Below, piece after piece: positions 16,373 through 24,335 of a stretch of DNA of 64,000 nucleotides. This DNA is from Paraburkholderia franconis (GTDB taxonomy: Bacteria; Pseudomonadota; Gammaproteobacteria; Burkholderiales; Burkholderiaceae): NCBI RefSeq assembly GCF_009362735.1, contig NZ_WHNP01000042.1, forward strand, positions 1 to 64,000, in the 5' to 3' direction. The first letter of the stretch is position 1; each line of letters opens with the position of its first letter. A program made the translations under genes and the position numbers. The notes beneath the pieces were generated by a model, which was not told where the DNA came from, ran no database searches, and worked only from the letters and a program-made list of their open reading frames with translations.

Positions 16373-17314
16373 TCACGCATCGAGTTTTTCCACCAGTTCG
16401 GGCACGGCCTCAAAGAGGTCGCCGACGAGGCCGATGTCCGCAACCGAGAAAATCGGCGCTTCCGCGTCCTTGTTGATCGCGATGATGGTTTTCGAATCCT
16501 TCATGCCAGCAAGGTGCTGGATGGCGCCAGAGATGCCCACAGCAATGTAGACGTCGGGAGCGACGATTTTTCCGGTCTGTCCAACCTGATAGTCGTTGGG
16601 CACGTAGCCAGCGTCGACGGCTGCACGCGAAGCCCCGAGCGCAGCCTGGAGTCTGTCGGCAAGAGGTTCCAGCACGGACTTGTACTGGTCGCTCGATCCC
16701 AGTCCGCGGCCACCCGACACGATGACCCTTGCAGCCGTCAGTTCCGGGCGCTCGAGTTTAGTCAGTTCGCGGCTGACGAGCGTCGAAATCCCTCTGTCGG
16801 GCACGGCCGCAAGGGCTTCGACGGGTGCCGCTCCTGCCGCTTCTGCGGCGCTCGCATCGAAGGCTGACAGACGGACCGTCAGAACCTTCACCGGGTCCAG
16901 CGACTGTACCGTTGCGATGGCGTTGCCCGCATAGACAGGGCGCTCGAACGTGTCTGCGCTTATCACTGCGGTAATGTCCGAGATCTGTCCGACCGCCAGT
17001 TTTGCAGCGACGCGCGGAGCGATGTTCTTGCCATAGGCAGTCGCCGGAAAAACAAGATGCGAATACTGATTGCCGAGAGCGACTACGTTGGGTTCGATGG
17101 CCTCGGCCAACCCGTCTTTCAGATGTTCTGCGTCGGCGTGCCATACCTTCTCGACACCTTCGAGCCTTGCCACCGCCGCTGCGACTTCAGCTGATCTGAA
17201 ACCCGCGACGAGTACGTGAATCGGTTCACCAATTCGACGTGCTGCCATCAGAGTATGAAGCGTCGAGGCGTTGAGTTCGACGTTGCCGTGTTCCGCAATT
17301 ACCAATGTCGTCAT
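16373..17314 (-). CDS. etfA: Electron transfer flavoprotein alpha subunit (copy 1)
   Basis: FixB/EtfA, 313 aa. It carries the FAD and passes electrons from flavin dehydrogenases to ETF-quinone oxidoreductase. The C-terminal FAD domain shows GGRGLGS, then VGQTGKIVAP, IAVGISGAIQHLAGM and INKD. The N-terminal half (LVIAEHGN) is the domain that packs on EtfB. It is downstream of etfB (17324) in the aminotransferase-etfB-etfA unit. A closely similar second copy lies at 30599-31570. Its partner is probably the flavin enzymes of the neighbouring lysine pathway (YdiJ-type or AmaA-type); that pairing is inference. Confidence 0.95.
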   Translation of the reverse strand: MTTLVIAEHGNVELNASTLHTLMAARRIGEPIHVLVAGFRSAEVAAAVARLEGVEKVWHADAEHLKDGLAEAIEPNVVALGNQYSHLVFPATAYGKNIAPRVAAKLAVGQISDITAVISADTFERPVYAGNAIATVQSLDPVKVLTVRLSAFDASAAEAAGAAPVEALAAVPDRGISTLVSRELTKLERPELTAARVIVSGGRGLGSSDQYKSVLEPLADRLQAALGASRAAVDAGYVPNDYQVGQTGKIVAPDVYIAVGISGAIQHLAGMKDSKTIIAINKDAEAPIFSVADIGLVGDLFEAVPELVEKLDA

Positions 17315-17323
17315 GACAGGACC

Positions 17324-18073
17324 TTAATTCAGCGTGACTTTGCTTTTGACCATCTGCGCCAGCGCATCGACATCCGGCACGATCACACCCGCCGCCCGTT
17401 TGGATGGCTCACTGACCGTCAACGTTTTTACGCGCGGTGCGATGTCGACGCCGAGTTCCGCTACGTCGACGACGTCGATCGGTTTCTTCTTTGCCTTCAT
17501 GATGTTGGGCAGCGTTACGTAGCGCGGTTCATTGAGGCGCAGATCAGTCGTCACGACGGCAGGCAGCTTGATGCTGACGGTCTCAGCACCACCATCGATC
17601 TCCCGGGCAACGAGCGCCACACCACCTTCCACCTGTAGCCGCGATGCAAAGGTCGCTTGCGGAAGATCCGCGAGGGCGGCCAGCATCTGGCCTGTCTGAT
17701 TCGCATCGTCGTCGATAGCCTGCTTGCCGAGAATGACGAGATCAGGCTTCTCCCGCTCAAAGATCGCGCGCAGGATTCGCGCGACACCAAGCTGCTGGAG
17801 CTCGGTGTCGACCTTCACGTGGATGCCACGATCAGCGCCGATGGCCAGTGCCGTGCGCAAGGTTTCCTGACACTGCGTCGGACCAGCCGATATTGCAACG
17901 ACTTCTCTCGCGTGACCCGCTTCCTTGAGCCGCACAGCTTCTTCGACGGCAATTTCGTCGAACGGGTTCATCGAGAACTTGACGTTGGCCAGTTCGACAC
18001 CCGTCTGATCGGCTTTCACGCGAACCTTCACGTTGAAGTCGACGACCCGCTTCACAGCAACCAATACTTTCAT
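17324..18073 (-). CDS. etfB: Electron transfer flavoprotein beta subunit (copy 1)
   Basis: FixA/EtfB, 249 aa from ATG-18073 (MKVLVAVKRVVDFNVKVRV). It binds AMP structurally and forms the ETF heterodimer. Signature segments include SMNPFDEIAVEEAVRLKEAG, DLVILGKQAIDDDANQTGQMLA and LRLNEPRYVTLPNIMKAKKKP. It sits between the aminotransferase (stop 19 nt upstream) and etfA (9 nt downstream), so the three genes are probably one transcript controlled by the element at 19418-19462. Confidence 0.95.
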   Translation of the reverse strand: MKVLVAVKRVVDFNVKVRVKADQTGVELANVKFSMNPFDEIAVEEAVRLKEAGHAREVVAISAGPTQCQETLRTALAIGADRGIHVKVDTELQQLGVARILRAIFEREKPDLVILGKQAIDDDANQTGQMLAALADLPQATFASRLQVEGGVALVAREIDGGAETVSIKLPAVVTTDLRLNEPRYVTLPNIMKAKKKPIDVVDVAELGVDIAPRVKTLTVSEPSKRAAGVIVPDVDALAQMVKSKVTLN

Positions 18074-18092
18074 TTCCGAGTACCTCAGCCTG

Positions 18093-19409
18093 CTACGATT
18101 GAACTGATGAGATGGTGCCCGCTCGTGCTTCGTCATATGCGCGCTTGAGCCGCTTCGCGCCTTCCATGATGTCTTCGACGCCAGGCGCTGCGAACGACAG
18201 ACGCAATGCTGACGTGTCGATCTTGTCCGCGAAGAATGCCTTTCCTGGTACGAAGATGACCTTGTTCGCGATCGCGCGTTTGAGCAGCCCGGATGCATCG
18301 ATGCCCTCAACGCGAGCCCAGACGAACATGCCGCCCGCCGGCTGGTGAAACTGAATGGCATGACCCAATTTCTCATGCAGCGAGTTGCACAACGCATCAC
18401 TCTTGCGCTTGTACATGCTGGTTATACGCGGCAGATGCCGTTCGAGCGCGCCATCTGCCAGGTACTGAGCGGCCGTTGCCTGCGTCCAGGGCGTGCTGCA
18501 AAGGTCGACGGTCTGTTTGGCGATCACGCAGCGGCGCGTAATTTCCGCGTGAGCAATCGTCCAGCCCACACGCAGGCCAGGCGCAACGATTTTCGAAAGG
18601 CTTGCGAAGTGCACGACCCACTCGCGCGAGTCTTCAACTTCGCTCGTGAGCGCCAGAATCGAAGGGACAGCGTCTTCCGCGAATCGCAGATCGCCATAAG
18701 GATCGTCTTCGACGATAAGAAGCCTGTACTTCACGGCCAGCTTCAGCAATGCGATTCGACGCTCACGCGTAAGCGTTGCCCCCGTCGGATTGGCAAACGT
18801 CGGGACCGTATAAATCAGCTTGGGACGCGCGACCGTGCCTGACGCAAGCAACGCCGCAAGCGCGTCGACATCGAGGCCGTGTTCGTCGACGGGCACGGTG
18901 ACGATTCGGGCCTGTTGGAGCTTCATCGCCTGGAGCGTCGCTGGGTAGGCCGGCTGCTCCGTCATCACGACGTCGCCCGGCGCAACCATGATGCGAAGCA
19001 ACAGGTCCAGGCCCTGCTGCGAGCCGGTGGTGACGAGAAGCTGGTCCGGCGCACATGTCACACCGCGACGCGCCATCAACGCGAGCAGTTCTTGTTTCAG
19101 CTCGGGCAATCCGTCGGTCGGACCATATTGCAGACATTGGTTGGAAGCCTGATACGCGCGTGCCTCAGCCGCGCCCAGACCTTCGACATCGAACAGGTCG
19201 CTGGCCGGATAGCCGCCCGCGAACGAAATCATGCCCGGCTCGCTCAGGTACTTGAACAATTCTCGAATCGGGGAACCGGAGGGGCTCTGGAAAGGCGCGG
19301 TGAATTCGTACATGTCGGTGATGGCCGAGAGCCGGGCGGTCGCGTCGTCCAGGCCGTCGATGCTCGTGGGCGTCAGTTGGTAATTTGAGCCTTCATTGTG
19401 GTCAGCCAT
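18093..19409 (-). CDS. PLP aminotransferase, 2-aminoadipate transaminase-like
   Basis: Fold-type I aminotransferase (class I/II, AmaC/LysN/MocR-aminotransferase type without the GntR DNA-binding domain), 438 aa. Motifs: GGYPASDLFD near 65, YGPTDGLPELK, VTTGSQQGLDL for phosphate binding, NPTG (207-210), DDPYGD (235-240), PLP-Lys273 in SLSKIVAPGLRVGW and a substrate-carboxylate Arg in ALRLSF. In Pseudomonas an enzyme of this type converts L-2-aminoadipate to 2-oxoadipate, the step between AmaB and HglS, whose candidate genes are nearby. Specificity is inferred from context. ATG-19409 has a GGA ribosome-binding site; Met33 (19311) is an alternative start. Confidence 0.85.
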   Translation of the reverse strand: MADHNEGSNYQLTPTSIDGLDDATARLSAITDMYEFTAPFQSPSGSPIRELFKYLSEPGMISFAGGYPASDLFDVEGLGAAEARAYQASNQCLQYGPTDGLPELKQELLALMARRGVTCAPDQLLVTTGSQQGLDLLLRIMVAPGDVVMTEQPAYPATLQAMKLQQARIVTVPVDEHGLDVDALAALLASGTVARPKLIYTVPTFANPTGATLTRERRIALLKLAVKYRLLIVEDDPYGDLRFAEDAVPSILALTSEVEDSREWVVHFASLSKIVAPGLRVGWTIAHAEITRRCVIAKQTVDLCSTPWTQATAAQYLADGALERHLPRITSMYKRKSDALCNSLHEKLGHAIQFHQPAGGMFVWARVEGIDASGLLKRAIANKVIFVPGKAFFADKIDTSALRLSFAAPGVEDIMEGAKRLKRAYDEARAGTISSVQS

Positions 19410-19417
19410 TACTCGTC

Positions 19418-19462
19418 CATCAAACGATATCTACGCACCAGGTCATGCCGTTTTCTCATCAA
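19418..19462 (-). promoter_or_regulatory. 45-bp conserved upstream element, copy A
   Basis: Lies 9-53 nt upstream of the aminotransferase start codon. It matches 24012-24056 at 37 of 45 positions with no gaps. Both ends are nearly invariant: CATCAAACGATATCTA at one end and TTTT-N-TCATCAA at the other; the middle varies. Read in the gene direction it begins TTGATGA and ends TTTGATG, so the two ends form a direct repeat of a TTGATG-like half-site, suitable for regulator binding. Confidence 0.65.
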
Positions 19463-19570
19463 CCGTGGCACTACATACGCTGACAGCCAGCTTTATGCGG
19501 GTCTGGACACCGTCGGTACTTCCCCCGAATCCGCACTTTTGAAATAGAAGTTGAACCGTTTCGCGAGCAG

Positions 19571-19596
19571 AAAGAAAAAGACCCGACAGCGTCGGG
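19571..19596 (-). terminator. Rho-independent terminator after the amaBA unit
   Basis: On the minus strand a CCCGAC-GCT-GTCGGG hairpin (19582-19596) is followed by TCTTTTTCTTT (19581-19571). It lies about 60 nt beyond the stop of the AmaA-like gene (19656), separating it from the aminotransferase-ETF unit. Confidence 0.85.
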
Positions 19597-19655
19597 CCCA
19601 AGCAAAAGATACCAGGGAGATTGCCACCCCGGAACGGAGCGGCGCTACGTCACAA

Positions 19656-20833
19656 CTACACGACGTTCTTTTCGACAATGGGACGGTTTTCCAGAACACG
19701 GCACCAGCTGAGAGACGACAGATCGAGCGTCGTATACTTGCCTTCGAGAATCAGCTCACTCACACCGCGCCCTGTTGCGGGGCCTTGCTGCAAACCGTGA
19801 CCGCTATAGCCATTGGCAAACACGCAGTTATCGATATCCGGGTGATAACCGATGATGGCGTTATGGTCGAATACGTTGTACTCGTAGTAGCCTGACCAGC
19901 AGTTCTCGACGCGCAGTGCTTCGAACTCCCGTACGCGGTTAGCCAGGGTCGGCCAGATGATTTCGTCGAAAATGTTATGGTCGACTTCGTCCAGCGGCAG
20001 ATCGTCCGGGTCGTTGTCAATGCCGGGCGACGTTCCAGTAATATACGTATTGCCTTCCGGGCGGAAGTACACGCCCGTCGGGTCAATCAGCAACGGCGCA
20101 TTGGTCAGGCGGGCAGGCGACGATACATTGAAGATGCTTCGACGGCGCGCATAGACAGGGATGTCGATGCCCATCATCTCCGATACCGTGCGCGTCCATG
20201 CGCCTGCAGCGTTGACGAGCGTATCGCACGCGTACCGTTCACCGTCGCTCGCAATCACATGAGTCACTTTCCGGCCGCCAGTCCCGTCACATCCGCTGCG
20301 ATGTAACGTGCGCCAAGCGATTGTGCCTTCTTGCGCAAGGCCTGAACGAGGCCATAGCCGTCGAACCAGCCTTCACCGCTGATGCCGTATGCACCAGCGA
20401 CGATGTCTTCGACATTCAGCCACGGGAACCGTGCCTTCAGCGCGTCTCGCGACATCAGGTCGATATCCGCACCGAGGCTCTTCTGCAATGCATGGTTCTC
20501 GCGCAGCGTCGATTCACCTGCGGGCGTCGCCAGGAACAGGTAGCCGCCTTCGTGAAGGTCGATAGCGGGCTTGTTCCCGCCGACTTCGAGCAGCTCGCCG
20601 ATGTTGCGCAGGAATTCGATGCCATACAGCGACATCTGGATCGACAGCGGCGTCGAAAACTGCTGCCGGATAGAAGCGGCCGATAACGCCGATGACGATT
20701 TCGCGTAGCTCGGGTCACGCTCGATAACGGTTACGGAAACCGTCGGGTCCGAAGCGCGCAGAAAGTAGGCGATAGAACTACCGATCACTCCGCCGCCAAC
20801 GATAACGACTTGAGAACTCACGACTTGCTCCAC
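19656..20833 (-). pseudogene. amaA: DAO-family FAD-dependent oxidoreductase, AmaA-like, split by a frameshift
   Basis: Two minus-strand frames together make one DAO-type flavoprotein. The first (20833-20264, 189 aa) has the FAD Rossmann motif VVIVGGGVIGSS and ends LAAGK-stop. The second (20267-19656, 203 aa) begins at a GTG overlapping that stop by 4 nt and continues NAAGAWTR, FRPEG and NGYSGHGLQQ. The intact paralogue at 37409-38605 aligns straight across the junction, so a one-base deletion near 20264-20275 is the simplest explanation. L-pipecolate oxidase (AmaA) is the expected role beside AmaB. The GTGA overlap could allow two separate chains, but the first lacks the rest of the FAD domain and I favour a broken gene or sequencing error. 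GTG-20821 is an alternative start. Confidence 0.8.
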
Positions 20834-20940
20834 GTTGCAATTTGTCTGGGCCGCTTGTCAGGTGCGTGCCCGGTAAAGCTGTAGGCCGATACGTTCTTCT
20901 GTAGAAGTTCGTACCGGCTGGTTTCGAAGGACGACCGTCT

Positions 20941-22455
20941 TTATTCGATGTTGAAGTCGATGCCTTGTGCAAGCGGCAGCGCCGACGAGAAGTTGACCGT
21001 GTTCGTCGCGCGGCGCATGTAGGCCTTCCAGGCATCGGAGCCCGACTCGCGGCCACCGCCCGTCTCCTTCTCACCGCCGAATGCACCACCGATTTCGGCG
21101 CCGCTCGGGCCGATGTTGACGTTCGCGATACCGCAGTCGCTGCCCGAAGCCGACAGGAAGCGCTCGCTTTCGCGCATATCCGTCGTGAAGACACAGGACG
21201 ACAGGCCGTGCACTGCCGCGTTGTTTGCTTCGATCGCGTCATTGAGCTCGTTGTACTTTAGCACGTAGAGAATCGGCGCAAACGTCTCTTTCAGCACCAC
21301 TTCCGTCTGCGATGGCATTTCGACGATAGCCGGACGCACGTAGAAGCCCTTTTCATTGCCGGCGACAGCATGACGTTCGCCCCCGAACACCTTGCCGCCT
21401 TCGCGCTTTGCCTGCTCCAGTGCTGCCTGCATGCGATTGAACGACGGCTCGTCGATGAGCGGGCCCATCAACGTGCGCTGTTCCAGCGGGTTGCCGATCA
21501 CGACCTTGCTGTACAGGGTCTTCAGACGCTCGACCGTTTTGTCGTACACGCTTTCGTGGACGAACAGTCGTCGCAGCGTCGTGCAGCGCTGGCCCGCCGT
21601 GCCGACTGCCGAGAACAGGATGCCGCGCAGCGCCAGTTCCATATCAGCCGTATGCGAAATGATCCCGGCGTTGTTCCCGCCCAGCTCCAGGATCGAGCGG
21701 CCAAAGCGGCGTGCGACTTCGATACCGACCGCACGGCCCATTTCCGTGCTACCAGTCGCGCTCACGATGTTCGAGCGAGGGTCGGAAACCATCTTCGCGC
21801 CGACGTCTCGTCCGCCATTGATGAGACTCGTCAGACCTTCCGGCGCATCGCCGAATTCCTTGAGCGCGTCCTGCAGGATCTTGTCGACAGCGAGCGCCGT
21901 CAGCGGCGTCTTCTCTGACGGCTTCCAGATGACGGCATTGCCGCACACCAGTGCGAGCGCCGCGTTCCACGACCACACGGCCGCCGGGAAGTTGAATGCC
22001 GAGACGACCGTGCAAACACCCATCGGATGCCACGTCTCGGCCATACGGTGACCCGGTCGCTCCGACGCGATGGTCAGACCGTAAAGCTGGCGGGACAGGC
22101 CGACCGCGAAGTCGCAGATATCGATCATTTCCTGCACTTCGCCCAAGCCTTCCTGAAGAATCTTGCCCGTTTCCAGCGTAATGATGCTGCCGAGCGCGCG
22201 CTTCTGTTCACGCAGCTTGTTGCCCAGCAGCCGTACCAGCTCGCCACGGCGCGGCGCGGGCACGCTACGCCAGATCTTGAAGGCGTCTTGTGCTTTCGCC
22301 AGTGCCGCATCGATGTCTGCAACCGACCTGCTTGCAACACGGCCGATCAGCTCGCCGTTGATGGGCGAATGCACGGCGATGTCGCCAGCTTCCGCGAGGT
22401 GGGAAATGCCGAGTTCCGAGAGGATGGCCGATGCTTTCACTTGATACCTCTTCAA
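20941..22455 (-). CDS. amaB: Aldehyde dehydrogenase ALDH7 type, L-piperidine-6-carboxylate/aminoadipate-semialdehyde dehydrogenase
   Basis: 504-aa NAD-dependent aldehyde dehydrogenase. Catalytic Cys291 (GTAGQRCTT), Glu257 (LELGGNNAG) and oxyanion Asn156 (SAFNFPAAVW) are present. GGNNAG and GGAFGGEKETGGGRESGSDAWK are hallmarks of the ALDH7/AmaB (antiquitin) branch, which oxidises the open form of piperideine-6-carboxylate to L-2-aminoadipate. It is followed 107 nt later by the AmaA-like gene, the same pairing as amaAB of Pseudomonas putida. The 257-nt gap to the upstream binding-protein gene may hold a promoter. Confidence 0.88.
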   Translation of the reverse strand: MKRYQVKASAILSELGISHLAEAGDIAVHSPINGELIGRVASRSVADIDAALAKAQDAFKIWRSVPAPRRGELVRLLGNKLREQKRALGSIITLETGKILQEGLGEVQEMIDICDFAVGLSRQLYGLTIASERPGHRMAETWHPMGVCTVVSAFNFPAAVWSWNAALALVCGNAVIWKPSEKTPLTALAVDKILQDALKEFGDAPEGLTSLINGGRDVGAKMVSDPRSNIVSATGSTEMGRAVGIEVARRFGRSILELGGNNAGIISHTADMELALRGILFSAVGTAGQRCTTLRRLFVHESVYDKTVERLKTLYSKVVIGNPLEQRTLMGPLIDEPSFNRMQAALEQAKREGGKVFGGERHAVAGNEKGFYVRPAIVEMPSQTEVVLKETFAPILYVLKYNELNDAIEANNAAVHGLSSCVFTTDMRESERFLSASGSDCGIANVNIGPSGAEIGGAFGGEKETGGGRESGSDAWKAYMRRATNTVNFSSALPLAQGIDFNIE

Positions 22456-22712
22456 ATTTCCGATACGAAATAAAGTACGTCAGGAAACCGTATGCGCGCG
22501 CCATGTGGCTACAACACTCGCACTCGCGGTTTCAAGGCCTTTAACGCACGCAGCAGCTTCCTGGGGTTTGATGCCGTCAAATCAATTTTGCCTGCAAACA
22601 CAGGAGCCATATCGCATGGAAACATGCACACCATTTCGCGTTCGATGCCGTTGTGGCAGCATGAATGCGGCCGGCCAGGCCGCACTCCTTCAATCGATGC
22701 CCGGACGAGACA

Positions 22713-23864
22713 TCAGTCTGCCGTCTTGGTCGTCACGGGAGCCCAAGCCACATTCTTGACCTGGTACATCGTCGAGCTGGGACTCTTGAGGTCGCCCGTC
22801 TGCGTAAATGCAATCTTCCCGGTAATGCCATCGTAGTTCGTGGCCTTCAGTGCAGCGTTGTATTCCGCCGGCTTCACTGAGTTGGCCTTCTCCATCGCCT
22901 TGATGGCAACCCAGGTTGCGTCGTAGGCGAACGGCGCATAGGCAAGCATGTCGACTCCGTACTTCTGCTTGAACTTCACTTCGAAGTTCTTGCCCTTCGG
23001 AAGCGTTCCGAGTGGTTGGCCGTATTCCCAGACCGACGCGCCATCAGCGGCGTCACCGGCAAGTTTGATGAAGTTCGCATCCATCACGCCGCCGCCGGCC
23101 AGGAACTGCGCCTTCATGCCGAGTTGACGCATACGCTTGACGAGCATCGCCGCCTGCGCGTCCAGACCACCGAAGAAGACCAGGTCCGGATTCGTGCTCT
23201 TGATATGCGTGAGCTGTGCGCTGAAGTCCACCGCCTTGTCGTTCGTGAACTCCCGCGCAACGATGGTCCCGCCTGCAGCCTTCGCTGCCTTTTCGAATTC
23301 ATCGGCCTCGCCCTGTCCGAACGCGGTGCGATCGTCGATGATGGCGATGCGTTTGGCCTTCGTCACCGTTGCAGCGTACGTCCCGGCGTTGCCGGCGTTC
23401 TGCGAATCCGTTGCGATGACGCGGTAGACCGTGTTCAGTCCTGCCTGCGTGATGGTCGGGTTCGTCGCCGCGGGCGTAATCATCGGGACGCCCGCCTTTG
23501 CATTGACTTTCGACGCCGGCAACGTCGTGCCCGAATTGAAGTGCCCGATAACGACTGCGACGTTGTCATCCACGAGTTGCTGGGCGACCTGAACGCCGAT
23601 CCTCGGGTCGCTCTGATCATCCTGCGATTCCACGACGAATTTGACCGGCTTGCCACCAATCGTCGGATGCCCGGCGTTGGCTTCGTCGACGGCCATGCGC
23701 ACGCCGTTCTCGATATCTTTGCCGTACGCCGCGCCACCACCCGTAAGCGGGCTGGCGACGCCAACCTTGACCACCACCTCTTGTGCGCTCACGCCGCCCG
23801 CAACCAGCGTGAGTGACATTGCGACAGTGAGCAGACGAGGGGAAGTGCGAAGACGGAAAATCAT
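22713..23864 (-). CDS. Branched-chain/basic amino-acid-type ABC substrate-binding protein (orphan 1)
   Basis: Periplasmic type I binding protein of the LivJ family, 383 aa. Start at ATG-23864 with an AGGA ribosome-binding site; the signal peptide ends GVSA before QEVVVKVG. The mature start (VASPLTGGGAAYGKDIENGVRMA), DDQSDP and GHFNSGTTLPAS are family hallmarks. No permease or ATPase gene is adjacent. Its position between ydiJ-type and amaB-type genes suggests it binds lysine, pipecolate or aminoadipate and hands it to Liv/His-type permeases encoded elsewhere. The 45-bp element lies 148-192 nt upstream of the start codon. Confidence 0.88.
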   Translation of the reverse strand: MIFRLRTSPRLLTVAMSLTLVAGGVSAQEVVVKVGVASPLTGGGAAYGKDIENGVRMAVDEANAGHPTIGGKPVKFVVESQDDQSDPRIGVQVAQQLVDDNVAVVIGHFNSGTTLPASKVNAKAGVPMITPAATNPTITQAGLNTVYRVIATDSQNAGNAGTYAATVTKAKRIAIIDDRTAFGQGEADEFEKAAKAAGGTIVAREFTNDKAVDFSAQLTHIKSTNPDLVFFGGLDAQAAMLVKRMRQLGMKAQFLAGGGVMDANFIKLAGDAADGASVWEYGQPLGTLPKGKNFEVKFKQKYGVDMLAYAPFAYDATWVAIKAMEKANSVKPAEYNAALKATNYDGITGKIAFTQTGDLKSPSSTMYQVKNVAWAPVTTKTAD

Positions 23865-24335
23865 GGGCATTCCTTTGATATCTGTAGTCGGGTTTAAACG
23901 CACTTCGGCGACGATGAACGGCCCCAGCGCGCCTCTCACATTCACGTCGGAGTCGGTGCCAAAGGCATCAGCGTGAAGGCGTGAGCGGATTGTCCGTAGC
24001 CAATACCTGTGCATCAAACGATATCTATGCACGACCTGATGCGCTTTTATCATCAAGCCTTTGCTGACAATGCTTCGAGGCCTATAAGGCGGTCGTTTTG
24101 AAGCGTCGGTAGATTCCCGAGGCCGGGCGTTTCTGAACGGTTTGTCACTTGGGAGAGGTCGCAATGCATTGGCTCGGTACGCGGCATCGACGAGGCAGAT
24201 AAAGGCTCGGAGCGTTATCTGCCTGTGTTTCGCTCCCGCTTCATTTAGTTCGGCATGCAATTTATATAGACGAGTAACTCGTCGCCACGATGCGTCGACT
24301 TACGACACCGAGGCCAGGTCGCCCGTCACGCGCGG
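23865..24335. promoter_or_regulatory. Long leader/promoter region of the binding-protein gene
   Basis: No gene. It contains the 45-bp element (24012-24056), an inverted repeat GGCAGATAA/TTATCTGCC with a 12-nt loop (24194-24202 and 24215-24223), and a perfect 15-bp palindrome GACGAGT-A-ACTCGTC (24269-24283) next to an AT-rich TATATAAATT on the minus strand. This is rich in operator-like dyads; either dyad could also assist termination of the ydiJ-type gene, but neither has a T-run. Confidence 0.5.
24012..24056 (-). promoter_or_regulatory. 45-bp conserved upstream element, copy B
   Basis: Partner of 19418-19462 (37/45 identical, ungapped), on the same strand relative to its gene. It is 148 nt from the start codon, against 9 nt in copy A, so it more likely marks a regulator site or transcription start than a translation signal. 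Confidence 0.65.

Noticed and set aside
19656..20833. Two-subunit flavoenzyme instead of a broken gene
   Set aside because: The intact paralogue aligns through the junction and the first part lacks the rest of the FAD domain; the frameshift is simpler.
24194..24223. Terminator of the ydiJ-type gene
   Set aside because: Good 9-bp stem but a 12-nt loop, no T-run on either strand and about 110 nt from the stop; treated as a dyad only.
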